From NCBI GenBank assembly GCA_026419785.1, contig JAODTK010005876.1, positions 236,509-300,508 of the forward strand: DNA of 64,000 nt. Direction: 5' to 3'. The DNA is from Sclerodactyla briareus (lineage: Eukaryota > Echinodermata > Holothuroidea > Dendrochirotida > Sclerodactylidae). Shown here in pieces: positions 12,026 to 23,400 of this stretch (position 1 is its first letter; every line of letters begins with the position of its first letter). The notes under the pieces are model-generated. The model did no database searches, had not been told where the DNA came from, and saw only the letters and a list, made by a program, of their open reading frames with translations. The position numbers and the translations under genes are program-made.

Positions 12026-14750
12026 AAAACTTCTACCTGTTGCCTTCTCGCTTGGCAGTTGTATCCTGTGGCACTTCTCGTTTGAAGCAAAAAAATCATA
12101 TTTATGGGTGTGGTGTACAAATATTTTTCAGTAGTTAAAAAGTTCTATTTAATGAGCGATCCATATTATAGAATTTTTCAACAAAAGAAAATATCCTACT
12201 CTTCACTATACTATATATAATATCAACCATTATGTTTTTTTATCAAACACTACAACAAATTTTTGAGAATTCATGACCCACCTCACATACCCTTTTAAAA
12301 GCCCTCATTGCCTCATGTGCGTGTCTATGTACACAATATGTATACTTTGACCAAACATATGTTGTTGTAAAAACCTGCAAAATTTGTCCGGAGTGACAAT
12401 GGCCATATTTCGTTAATTTCAAGGGCGTACATTGTCAACAAGGTGGAAGAGCTAAGATATTGTTGGTTACTCGATTGCATGGGAATATACAATGAAGAGA
12501 ACCATTCTCAGGATCATGTGATGTACATCTACTTTTTTTTTTTCTTGAACATTTGTACAAATGTGAAAACAAAATATAATGAGTTTTAGATTAATTTATT
12601 TTATATATTTGGTCATATTCCAAGACTCACCCATTTCAAATAGTCTTGTGCAAAGCAAACTTGTAAAACGAGATGGGTACAGTTAGGAGGTCTGAATTAA
12701 ATTATGGAAGTTCCTCAAATGGAATATTGATTGTTCTAAAAACAGATCTCCAATTAATTTATTCGATTTTATTTAATACATTCTAAGACATATCCCCAAG
12801 TGCAGTTACTATTAGCGCAGTGAATATTATGTATAACATTACAGTGCAGTGACTATGTTAGAGCATTTGTAAATTTTTTCATATATGTTGTTTCTCCAGA
12901 ATAAATACAAATGATAAACCTGCTGGTATATAAGTGATGGAAACTGTCAACCCTAACTGAATGCCTGCCAGAATGCTTTTCAACACTGTTCTGTTTTACA
13001 ATAGCACCACCAACATTACAGTGAGCCATAACTCCAACCTCAAGTAACCATCTGGCAGTGCCTCCAACGGCACAGTTGCAAGCAAAACGTCATGTAGGCT
13101 CATTCAACTAAACTGAGAGCTCTGGCACTATTGGGGGCTTAACAGATGGCCCCACATGATTTCAGTTCAGTCAGTCCGCCTGCGAATGGGGGGCCAATTG
13201 TTCCCTCTTTTTCCAGACCTCCTAGGGAGATCTACACAATGCCGATAAGCATGGTAGCTATAGACCCCCCACATATGCTGTTGAGAAGCACACTCTGACC
13301 CGTAAACAGCAGTAAACCCCTGCTGTCACCAGGAGCGTTCCTACTACTGAGGCTGGGCCAATGACCAGGAAGTGTGCAAATTCTTCCTCACTTCCCCAAG
13401 GATAAATTTTTACCCACCAATGAATATCCCTGTTGAATGGAGCAGTCCCAAATCCCTACCTGAATCACTGGGCCTACATCATTGTCGATAGCAGGTAATT
13501 ATGACTCACAATGCGGCAAGTGATTGTATAGTTGCAAATGTTAACCATCTCTTTATTTTTTCGCCACATCTATGCCTCTTATAGTTTTCTCTACCTCAAA
13601 CAAACCAGATTCCCTGGCCTTGCAGTCTGGTTGTGCACTGTTAACATCAAGCACCCCATTTTTTATACTGGTTCAGAAAACCAGTCCATTTGGGCTTATC
13701 GGAACCCTGGACTCGTTGATCGTGGATGGACTTGCTTCCCATCCCGGTCCAAGATTGCCATTAAATTCTGGCATCCATCCTAACTATGGAGTTCCAATCA
13801 TGGACCAACTCCTGGGGTGGTAGTAACCTGGATGTCACCACTACATTGCCTGATCTGGCGAACATCCCAGACAACCCGTCCACAGACGCACATCTGTCAC
13901 ATCGAATGGAAATGAACACATGTATCCCATGTGCTCACCTAATCATTACATAAGAATACCTACCCTATTGGTAGATATTCTGGTCACACAATTCTTGCAA
14001 GGCGATGAAGTGGGTTGGGAAGAGTTATATTTGAATATGCATGCTGGTATATAGAGTACACGCCCGTGTTTGACTGGAATTCCTGAACTAAGCGTCAATG
14101 TTGGCAGAGGGTTTTACTTGTAATGTGAAATTGCCCGTACAACATACATACCACAAGCATAACCCTCGACCACGGAGTATCGACAAAATCAATTTTGTCC
14201 GTTTTTCATTCCTCCGTGTTTTCATATAGCACCCACTAGGCTATATAATACTGCAATCATTACGATGGGATGATAATGCTGAGTGCAGTACAAGACCTAC
14301 AATATTTAAGCAATAGAGCTGAATATGTGTGCAAAAATTATTGTGGCTTTCAATGTACCTTGTATCAGAGATAATTATGCTAATGATCTGATTCTCCCCA
14401 AAGTACTCATGGCACTACAATATGCAAGTCTGGCCCAATCATTTCAGAGCCATCATTTTTTTTGAACCAAAGTCTTCAGATGACTCTGGATTTTTCCTCT
14501 TTTTTTTTTTTTCATGCATGGTGACAATTGTCTTGTTAGTAAACATAACACCATCAATATGGGTACATTCAGCTCATTTCCATCTTTATGATCAATTTAT
14601 ATTAAATTTTTCACTAAGCTCTTGTACTGTGGCTGTGATTTCTAAGATGCAGAGAAAGCCCTCTTGGTCTTTCATGATGCGTGTAACTTTCCTTACAATC
14701 TTATTGTCTCATTCATTTATTGAACTGAGCATCTAGCCCTATTCTCCTTT
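12026..14750. other. No recognisable gene; one nested inverted repeat
   Basis: I find no coding similarity here. At 14171-14218 CACGGAG pairs with CTCCGTG, and inside it GACAAAAT pairs with ATTTTGTC. Open frames near 13532-13823 overlap in two phases without recognisable motifs. Confidence 0.5.
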
Positions 14751-14899
14751 GGGTATTAATAGAGAATGCTGTGTGGCGTGCATTCAGCTTTCTTCCCAAG
14801 GCATTTTTCACTATTTGACTGAACAGAATATGATGGCAAAACTCCCCTTAAGTGGCTTATAAAAATAAACTTTTGTAGCAGTTGACTGAGCAGTGAAAA

Positions 14900-16060
14900 G
14901 ATGGCCAGCTTTTTTTTAGGTTAGGTGACCAAAGTACTGCTGAAGAGCCGATGTGGACAGTTGCACTCATTCCCTTGTTCACAAGGACTAGCAGTATCCG
15001 ATGGCCTTATTTCTTACTGTGGTCATATCACGGCTGAAACAATTTGCAAACTGCATTCATTCAGCTCCTTCTCCCAATTAATATTTTGTAGTTTGACTGA
15101 GCAGTTCCCAATGGCATACAATTCGTCCTTTGTGTAGCCGCGTGTGGAGCATGGCGAAAACAAGATTTGCAAAGCTGCATTCATTCAGCTTGGTCTCACA
15201 ATGACTGAGCAGTATCCGATGGCCAATTTCTTCTTGGAAGGCCATAGAACGGCTGGAAACAGATTTGCAAAGCTGCATTCATTCAGTACGGTCACACAAT
15301 GGACATTCTGTCAGTTGACAAAGCAATAACCGATGGCCAATTTCTCCTTGGTGGTCATAGCACGGCTGGAAACAGATTTGCAAAGCTGCACTCATTCAGC
15401 TAGGTCTCACAAGAGATCTTTCATCCGTTGACGAAGCAGTAACTGATGGACAAATTTTCTTTGGTAGCCATAGCACGGCTGAAAACAGATTGACAAAGCT
15501 GTGTTCATTCAGCTTGGTCTCACAATGACTGAGCAGTATCCGATGGCCAATTTCTCCTTGGTGGTCATAGCACGGCTGGAAACAGATTTGCAAAGCTGCA
15601 TTCATTCAGTACGGTCACACAATGGACATTCTGTCAGTTGACAAAGCAATAACCGATGGCCAATTTCTCCTTGGTGGTCATAGCACGGCTGGAAACAATT
15701 TGCAAAGCTGCACTCATTCAGCTAGGTCTCACAAGAGTATTTCATCCGTTGACGAAGCAGTAACTGATGGACAAATTTTCTTTGGTAGCCATAGCACGGC
15801 TGAAAACAGATTGACAAAGCTGTGTTCTTCATCTTGTCACACAAATATATTCCCTTCAGTTGACAAGCAGTAACTGATGGACAAATTTTCTTTGGTAGCC
15901 ATAGCACGGCTGAAAACAGATTTGCAAAGCTGCATTCTTTCAGCTTGGTCTCACAAGGGGTAATTCATCAGTTGACTAAGCATACCATAGACAAACCATC
16001 CTTGCTGGCTGTATAACACCGCTGAGAGAACTGTATGGATGGTAGTTTTTCACTCACTTG
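14900..16060. repeat. ~107 bp tandem array with 323 bp higher-order period
   Basis: Each unit reads CAGTTGACNAAGCAGTAACNGATGG, CAATTTC/TTTGG, GGTCATAGCACGGCTG, AAACAGATTTGCAAAGCTGCATTCATTCAG, T-GGTCTCACAA. About eleven units are present. The block starting ATTCAGTACGGTCACACAAT occurs at 15281 and again at 15604 and stays almost identical for over 230 bp, so a three-unit block (~323 bp) was duplicated. The flanking units (14900-15150 and after 15960) are much more diverged. Confidence 0.9.
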
Positions 16061-16880
16061 ATCTCACAAGGTGGTATTTATCCCCGTTTCAACATCAACT
16101 CATTCAATCACATCAATCATTTACACAAGTTTTCACCCATCAGAGGATTCTCTTGTCCGCATCCTTTGTTCTGTAAATGAAAGACAAAGAAGAAATGTTT
16201 CACTTTGGTCTAGTTTGATTTCCCCAAATGTTCTCCAATGCATTGATACATCAAGAAATTGCGTTCAGTCCCAATCTATATGACAATACATTGTTGATGC
16301 AATCATGATGGTATGTGGTATTATTTTGTCCCAATTGGATGTATCCTTGTCATGAGCAATCTATCTTGCAATGAGCTGGGGACACTTTGCAACCTGTATA
16401 GTATTTTCAGAAAGAGAGAAAAAAAAAGAGGAAATATGCTGATTGTGTGCTGCAGATGGTTTTCAAAATATGTTAATTCCTGAACCAATCATCCATACTT
16501 TCATGAATTAAAGGCCAATAGTGATGTAAAATGGACTTGCTTTGGTTCTTCATATTTATCAATTGAGCAGCCGAACCTCAAGACCGAATTTTCCATCCTC
16601 GAGGGTGCTGATAAGGCATAATTGGCGATTGAAAAATTTGCTTTGTAACGTCATAAGAGGAACTGCATGATCCCTTGTTATACGAAGTTAATGTGAATCA
16701 TGTACCTTTGAAAACCCTGTACTAAACAAACTATAGGTGAGATCCAAACTAGAGCACCAATGTGCCAAGACGTATGTACAATAATGTGATAAATGCTAAA
16801 AATCATGAGCCCAAGAGAGGCAGTTCCAAACGATGCGCCCCTGTAATGACTTTTGACCATGATCTTCATATGGCCAAGAT
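16060..16880. other. No recognisable feature
   Basis: Unique-looking sequence with no coding motif or clear repeat. Confidence 0.4.
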
Positions 16881-16884
16881 GTCT

Positions 16885-17355
16885 TAGCATCATAAACATC
16901 CCCCCCGTGATGGGCCCCAGGGCCCACACTGGGCCTTGGTCCCCAAATCCCTGGGCACCCCAAAAGTACGGCTATTAGACAAAAATTATGACCGAACCTC
17001 GCACTGTGCACCAAAGTTCGTAGGAGATACAAGATTTTGCGTATTTGCATATAATTGGCTCCAGGGCGCAAACTGCGTTGTGGGCCCGAAATCCTACACC
17101 CCCAATGGTCCCTGTATCCCGGAACTATACCCTGTAATTACTCACTTTGAAAATCACTTGGAGCTTGGGGGGAGGAGGGCATTTCAAGTACCTTTGTGAA
17201 TTTCATAAATGGGCCCCTCGGGGCCCATGTGAGACCTTGGACCAAAAATTCCTGAACACCCTGAAGGTACCCTGAAGGTGTTAGACCATCATTATGACCA
17301 AACATCTGCACTGTGCACTGAAATGTAGGAGATGCATTTTGAAATTTTACACAAA
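16885..17355. repeat. Dispersed repeat, ~300 bp unit, GGGCCC-rich
   Basis: Two units share, in order: GGGCCC palindromes (ATGGGCCCCAGGGCCCA and ATGGGCCCCTCGGGGCCCAT), CTTGG-CC-AAA-TCCCTG, CACCC--AAAGTAC, TTAGAC---ATTATGACC and GCACTGTGCAC. The second unit is truncated at about 17355. Long apparent frames across it on both strands are repeat artefacts. Confidence 0.65.
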
Positions 17356-17598
17356 AAATAGCCCAGTATGGTCAGCTGGATTCCTCCATGTGAAGAGTAT
17401 GACCGAATCTAACGGAACTAAAAGCCGCCCCAGATTGGTTATTCTACTAGATGATCACATGACCTAACAGCTAATCAGGTCATGTGAACATCAGTAAGAA
17501 ACTAAAACTAACAGTCAACTACAAAGCAGTCTATTCTTAATTCGACCAAACGCAACAAAAGAGAAGCATTTTGTGTGATGGCCAGTGTTGCATTTGAC

Positions 17599-17630
17599 AC
17601 ACACACACATGCGGGGGGGGGGGGGGGGGG
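17599..17630. repeat. CA run followed by poly-G
   Basis: ACACACACACAT then 18 consecutive G (17613-17630). A second G-rich patch at 17768-17827 pairs with a C run (GGGGGGGAATTTCCCCCC) and could form a hairpin. From 17830 to 18600 nothing is recognised. Confidence 0.85.
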
Positions 17631-18606
17631 AAGCAGCCCCCATGACCATGTGACCAATGAGTTTTCAGTACAAAAATCACTTTTTTCACTGTTCAGTTAC
17701 AACTGCTATTTATCAGGGCTCATAAATTGCATTAGTTAGCGTCAGTGTTGGCGCTAGGATTTATATTTTGGGGGGGAATTTCCCCCCTTCTGGAAAAATT
17801 TGGGGGGGATCTGACAAAAGTGGGGGGTGATTTGTCCTAAGTTTGTTTATTGGCTGTCAGCTACATGTATTGCAGTGCCATCGCATTTTGCGATTGATAT
17901 TCTTCAGCATGGTATATGTCAGCCACACAGCCCAGTTTTTTGATGAACCAAATGTATGCATGTCTGTTTTCTTTTTCAGGATTATTAACAACAGCACTAC
18001 AGCAAACTGCATTGTAATGTTTGATTAAAAAAAAAAGTCTGCCACACTATGACTATGCACCCTCCACCCCGTCCCACTCCATGCACCCTCTTTAAGACGG
18101 CAATCATTTGTAGCTGACCCAAACAGATTTGAGCCTATGGTCCAGTGCTGGATCCGTGAAAAATACTGTTGAGGATTCTAGTTTCCCCTCAGCGTCATAT
18201 TAGTTCAATGTGCCATAGCCGTACCATCACTCATCTTGAGCGATGGCCGATGAGCCAATTTCCCAAAACCAGCCAAACCTGTCTCCACCCCTGAATGTAA
18301 AATTAGTTGACTACTTTTTAGATTTATCAAAATCGTAACAATCCACCACAACTACACACATGCGGCCTAGCCTTGTATCAACACCATATAGAACATGATT
18401 GTGTAGGGCCTATTGAGGCTGAGATAGTGAATGACAAACATTGGGTAATTACTCTGGAAATCTTACACCCAGCTTGAGGTAAGCTATTAAAATAGGAATA
18501 TTTGAAGTATTTGTATTTTGACCTCGATTAATATGTCTGCGATTACACAGAACTTTGCAGGAAGTAATGTTAGCCTAATCCATTACAGCAGTATATTAGG
18601 GCCTAA

Positions 18607-19125
18607 TCAAGCCTCGCTGCTCCGACCAAACCAGTACAGTGAGGTACTATTACTAATACTAGTAATACTAAGTTGATTTGCAACCTGCACATATCCTGCC
18701 CTAGAATCATACATACTCCATCGCAAAAAGAGTGCGGGAATTTCCCGTATATGACCAATTTCTTCGCAAGAATTCTGAGAAGACTGCGCGAATCCGCAAT
18801 CGTGCACCTTAGCGCGAACACTGATTGGCGTGTCCTGTCTGAGGGGATCAGGAATTAGCTTTCTTGTGTGGCCTAGATCAGCATTTCCGTAAGACCTTCG
18901 ACTGTGTGTGTAAGGAGGCTCTCTTGAGATTTCTTGAGTAGCATAGTGTGCCAACCCGTCTTGTGTACCTGATCTCCTCTCTGTATTCTGGAAGTGAGAG
19001 TGCTGTGACGTGTGCTGGTAGTCTCTACTTCTTTCCCCGTTGTCACAGGTGTGAGACGGGTGTACACTGACTCCAACACTTTTCATGGAGAGGATTGTGA
19101 ATAGTACCAACTCCAGGCTCATCAT
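18607..19125 (-). CDS. Unidentified open frame of 172 codons
   Basis: This is one of the longest uninterrupted frames in the window, on the minus strand, ATG at 19123-19125. The protein is polar, rich in Ser, Arg, His and Thr (for example TCDNGERSRDYQHTSQHSH and RSGTQDGLAHYATQEISRE), with no membrane segment or recognised domain. An overlapping 68-codon frame in another phase is also open over the first half, so openness alone is weak evidence. It could be a retroelement gag-like remnant, an exon, or chance. No product is assigned. Confidence 0.25.
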   Translation of the reverse strand: MMSLELVLFTILSMKSVGVSVHPSHTCDNGERSRDYQHTSQHSHFQNTERRSGTQDGLAHYATQEISREPPYTHSRRSYGNADLGHTRKLIPDPLRQDTPISVRAKVHDCGFAQSSQNSCEEIGHIREIPALFLRWSMYDSRAGYVQVANQLSITSISNSTSLYWFGRSSEA

Positions 19126-19607
19126 GGAGTCAGGGTTCTGACCTGGACTTCGTGGCTGAAGCTGGCCCAGTACCTCGCAAATTTTGTGATTCTCTGGTTA
19201 TGCCCTTGGAACAATTAGTCCGGAGGCAAATCCATTGGGCCTTCAGTGTCATGGACCAAGACTAATCTTGGATAGTGCTGCTGGGTCGTCCAGGAGTTGG
19301 GTAAGATCATGAAGTCACCAAGTCATTCGTTTACCTCCGCAGTTTCATTAGTGACTCTGCTTTTTGCCAGCCCGAGGTTAGTAGACCCCTTGGACTGGCA
19401 TATGGAGTTATGAAATCACTGGATAATGGTGTGTGGTGATCGCGTTAACTGAGCAAAAGAACCAAGCTCTGTGTTTTGGGCTCTATTGTGCTCCCAGTCT
19501 TTCCATATGCTAGTGAGTTTTTGAAGCTCACTGTTGGGCTGTGACGACGATTGTTTTTTTTTTTTTACTACCTCACTCTTGCAGCATCCTTGGTTACTGC
19601 TGGCAGA

Positions 19608-19937
19608 TCACATATCTAATGCAGGGTTCTGGATTAGGTGGCGATGGCGTCGTTTAGCTCCTGATTTCGCGATCGCAACTGCGGCTTCTTTGGCATTGTG
19701 TGCTTCCTGCGGACGATCCTGGCCACCGTGTCCGTGAACAGGTTTGGTGGGTTGGGGCCGACCGCTGTATCCCCTAAGCTCATGGTTGGCACAGCTCCGA
19801 GAGTACCTCAGTGAGTGGGGGGAAGGGCCAGCCCAGGCCTGGGCACTGTCCCAAAGAAAGGTGGCGGGTGGTATGTTTCCATGAGTGAGTGAATTAGTCC
19901 GGCCGATAGGGAGGATGAGGCTATAAAGAGGGCACAC
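19608..19937 (-). CDS. Unidentified open frame of 109 codons
   Basis: A minus-strand frame beginning MCPLYSLILPIGRTNSLTHG, then proline- and histidine-rich, ending with a basic patch AKEAAVAIAKSGAKRRHRH. The local sequence is GC-richer than its neighbours. No domain is recognised. It lies just downstream of the SPNS stop codon and is not part of it. It may be a mobile-element fragment or chance. Confidence 0.2.
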   Translation of the reverse strand: MCPLYSLILPIGRTNSLTHGNIPPATFLWDSAQAWAGPSPHSLRYSRSCANHELRGYSGRPQPTKPVHGHGGQDRPQEAHNAKEAAVAIAKSGAKRRHRHLIQNPALDM

Positions 19938-20201
19938 TCCCCTTGGGTCCTGACCTCAAACCCCCCTCCCCAACACAAATATCTTGGTACACCACTGCCA
20001 ATATATTATTCTATGTTTTTTTTTCTTTCGCTTGTCTGGATTCAATAGTTTCCAAACTCTGGATTGTTTTCTCACTCTTGTGTGAACAACGGCGGGAGGA
20101 TCCCCAGTTTATGGCATAGCCTGACCAGGAGGTGAACTCCAACCCTCCTCCCCCTCCCCATACAGATGCTCAAACTCCTCGACCATATAGCTAGACTTGA
20201 C

Positions 20202-20438
20202 CTATAAATTGCACACACCCAGACACAACTCTAGTAATGGCTGAATATCGATTAGGAACAGCTTACTTTCCACTATGTCCTCTACTCTCTTCTTATCCTC
20301 TTCAATGTACAAGGCCGTCAGCAGGAAGGCGCCCCTCCCAGGCCGTCCACACAGACCGCCATGTAACCGAGAATACCAACTGTGTAGCGGTCGTGGATAG
20401 AAGACGAGACGCATATTATTCCGGATGGAATCTGAAAC
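20202..20438 (-). CDS. SPNS-like: SPNS terminal exon: VSDSIR...FLLTALYIEEDKKR and stop
   Basis: Acceptor CTACTCTCACAG lies above 20438. The exon begins VSDSIRNNM, shifts frame, then reads SIHDRYTVGILGYMAVCVDG and, after another shift in a G/C run, FLLTALYIEEDKKRVEDIVE, and ends with a short tail and a TAG at 20202-20204. The last part matches the Spinster TM12 and C-terminal start (GG-FLLTALY-E-D). The tail is short compared with vertebrate SPNS1; the family varies here. A polyadenylation signal was not assigned. Confidence 0.8.
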   Translation of the reverse strand, partial: VSDSIRNNMRLVFYPRPLHSWYSRLHGGLCGRPGRGAFLLTALYIEEDKKRVEDIVESKLFLIDIQPLLELCLGVCNL

Positions 20439-23400
20439 CTGTGAGAGTAGAAGGCATATGGGGGTTATCTAATATTTTATTCTAATAAGTATGTGAACTC
20501 TGCATATGCTTGAGAGCCCCCAGATCCGGAAAGCAGCTCTGTGGTGAATTTGAGACAAGTGGAATTCCCACAGAATGTTGACATTGCTCGGATGAGCCAC
20601 CCAACCTCAAATATGAGCTGATCATCTCCGCAGGAAATACATGAAAACCTCTGAATCTTAAGTTTGACTGAGTTTATCCAATTGGCATGTTACAAACATT
20701 AACTTGTGTTTGCAAGCCCCTTCATGTCTATTCTGAATTTTCTCTACTTACAAGTGGATTTTTAAAGTTAGTCTCACTGATTCACAATCAGTGGACGTTT
20801 CTGTTAAGGTATTCACAGTTGGTCCTGACCAACAAGATCTCAGAGGTCGAAAGAGAGTAATTTGTAAGTTAGCTGATGACAACAGCAGAATCTAAAAGCA
20901 TAGAGGTGGCAGGAAATTGCTAGTCTAGTGATTTGCATATGCACATATCCGAGGCATCGCCGACAGTGGTCTCGCCTGGTTGTCGATCAGTGGTTTTTCT
21001 ATTATTCACTACACAAACAACCACTAGTTCATGCAGACCATCGTCCATATCAAACTAACATCACATATTTTTCCATCAACACATAAAAATTCCTAAAAAT
21101 TCCTAAAAATAACTGACCAATAAGTTTTTGACTCAACAAAATTCCTAATTCTTTTTTTCTTGTGCCCCCCCCCCACTCTTCTCTCAAGAAGTAACCAAAA
21201 TTGAATAAAGTTTTATCGCTCAGTCAACTCACTTCTCTGACCAAAACCTCTAGCAGCCCGGCTTCTTTGTCCTTTTAAAATCAATTTTCTTCATTTCTCA
21301 TCGCCTTATTTTCCAAGCAGCCATGACTTGCACCCCCTGCCCCAGGCAGTAAAACACCCCCCCCCCCGCTCCCCTACACACAAACAAACTATCCCACGCA
21401 GCATTCAAAGATGTTCCAAAATATACTTAGGAAACCTCCACATTTGTCATCTATTATTTGGCTATTTTGCTATAATTACATTTTATGCAACACGTCAAAA
21501 GACCATTTCCAAGTACCAGGCTTTGAATAAACAAACCTAGTGATGACAGATTGATGGGCTTAGCTCTTTCCCCCTGCAAGCCCCTATTATACATACTCAC
21601 ACACACACGCCAACGTGACCACTAAGTCTCTTCCTGAATTTCATTCAGGCGAGACACATAGGAGCAGATGATTACTCACAGCGCCAATGATCGCAGGGGA
21701 CTGAGGTCATCTCCCAGCAGTGTGTTACATCATCTGTATGGCGTTACCGGTCGCTCTCCTCGTAGGAATTAAAACATACTGGGGTAAGGGCCAGAAGATG
21801 AGAAGGCTGTTAATATTCTATATCTCGTTCTTATATAGCGCTTTTTCACGGAAGCGCATGCTCAAAGTGCTTTACAATAACCCCTGATCATCAGTGACTT
21901 GTCACACCGGTACTATATAGCACCAACCTCTGGCTGGTCTCTCCAGTGCACTTTTCAGTATGTCACTTTTTTGTGTCCCCTTCCAAGAGGCAGCCCATCT
22001 GGCCTCGCTACTCTTCACAAGTCATATCACAAGGTGCCCACCACTTTAACCATGTGGGTGGTGTGGACATTCAGAGTACATTCCTTGTCCAACAGAAGTG
22101 CGGACAGTCCCTTGGGCGGCCAGTGGGCTCCAACTCCCTATCATGGTTTTGCGTCTGTCTCTACCGACTTAGCTAATCCGCCTCATTGTTAATATTGTGA
22201 TAAATATTTTGCCAGTGTTTTTGAAAAAACATAACACAGGGGCGATGTGCAAGCTCACCTAACAATACAAGGAGAGGAGCTCTCACAGTTGCATCAGGAG
22301 TATTAAGAGGAAAGCTTGAGCAAGGAACGTGACAGTATGCTTATATATAAACGGCCTCTGCATGTGCTTCTGTATTATGGATTAGATGAGGACGGTCCAT
22401 CTATGAAAAGAAACCCTGGATAAACAGTGGGTTTGAATCCATCTGGTTTGGCCTGTCTCATTGTCAGGGTGCCATAGGGTATTGACAATATTCCAACTAA
22501 TTCTGACCTCAAGGTCCTGAAGAGAGCAATAATAAACATCAGACCCAGAGCACATATGTGGCTATAGTCTGTCCACCTTCAGTGCCTTCCTTAACATGTA
22601 ACGACCAGTGACCAGTCATACAGTCCAATTCACTGGACTGAATGTTACCATTTTGCCGAGTTAGACAACAATTGGGAATTCGCATCAATCTGCAACTTAG
22701 AGACACATACTTGACCTCCAGTGTCCCATTCTCTCTCTCTAACTATCTCCTGTCCAAAAGAGGAGTTGCATGGAGATAAAATTATTCTGATAGGCTTGTT
22801 GAATTGAATGACCTTGGATGATCCAGACTCACATTTGAAATTACTCAGAACTGAAGGGGGACCACAACCACCAAGTTTTGTGGAAACCCGACAAACTGTG
22901 GAATTGTGTTTGAATTATACAAATTTTGCAAAATGGTGCAGAAAGACATATTGAACAATCTCTAATGATGCGACCTTTGTCTAAAACTCTTGGAACTATT
23001 AGCCTATTAGGTAGACCTAAACCACATCACCATAGCTCCTGTTTGCCTGTACTCTTGTGAATGAGCCCAAACAATGAAATACATAAACATAGCTACTCAA
23101 ATAGTGACTCCTAGGCCTGGAATCTAATCAGAACATGTTGACCCAACCCTGATATCATGTACAAAAATTTCATCCAAATCATGTCTTACGATTTCTTCAA
23201 ATCCTGACAAGAGAAAGTGTGGACATACACACATTAAAACCCCACATGGCAAAGTGATCACAAAGTCTCTTCCTGAACTTCACCTAGGCAAGAAGAAAAC
23301 TGCATGTTATTCCTAGTTCTTTGGAATAACCAGCAAGCACCTCTATAGCTGGTATTTAAGTCGCATTTTGCTTGTTCTATGCATTAACAGACCAGGACCT

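Noticed and set aside
13532..13823. Two overlapping 83-codon frames as a possible exon
   Set aside because: Both phases are open at once, neither has a recognised motif, and no splice sites of quality bound them.
14900..16060. CRISPR-like regular array
   Set aside because: Units are directly adjacent with no unique spacers, the period is about 107 bp, and the context is animal nuclear DNA.
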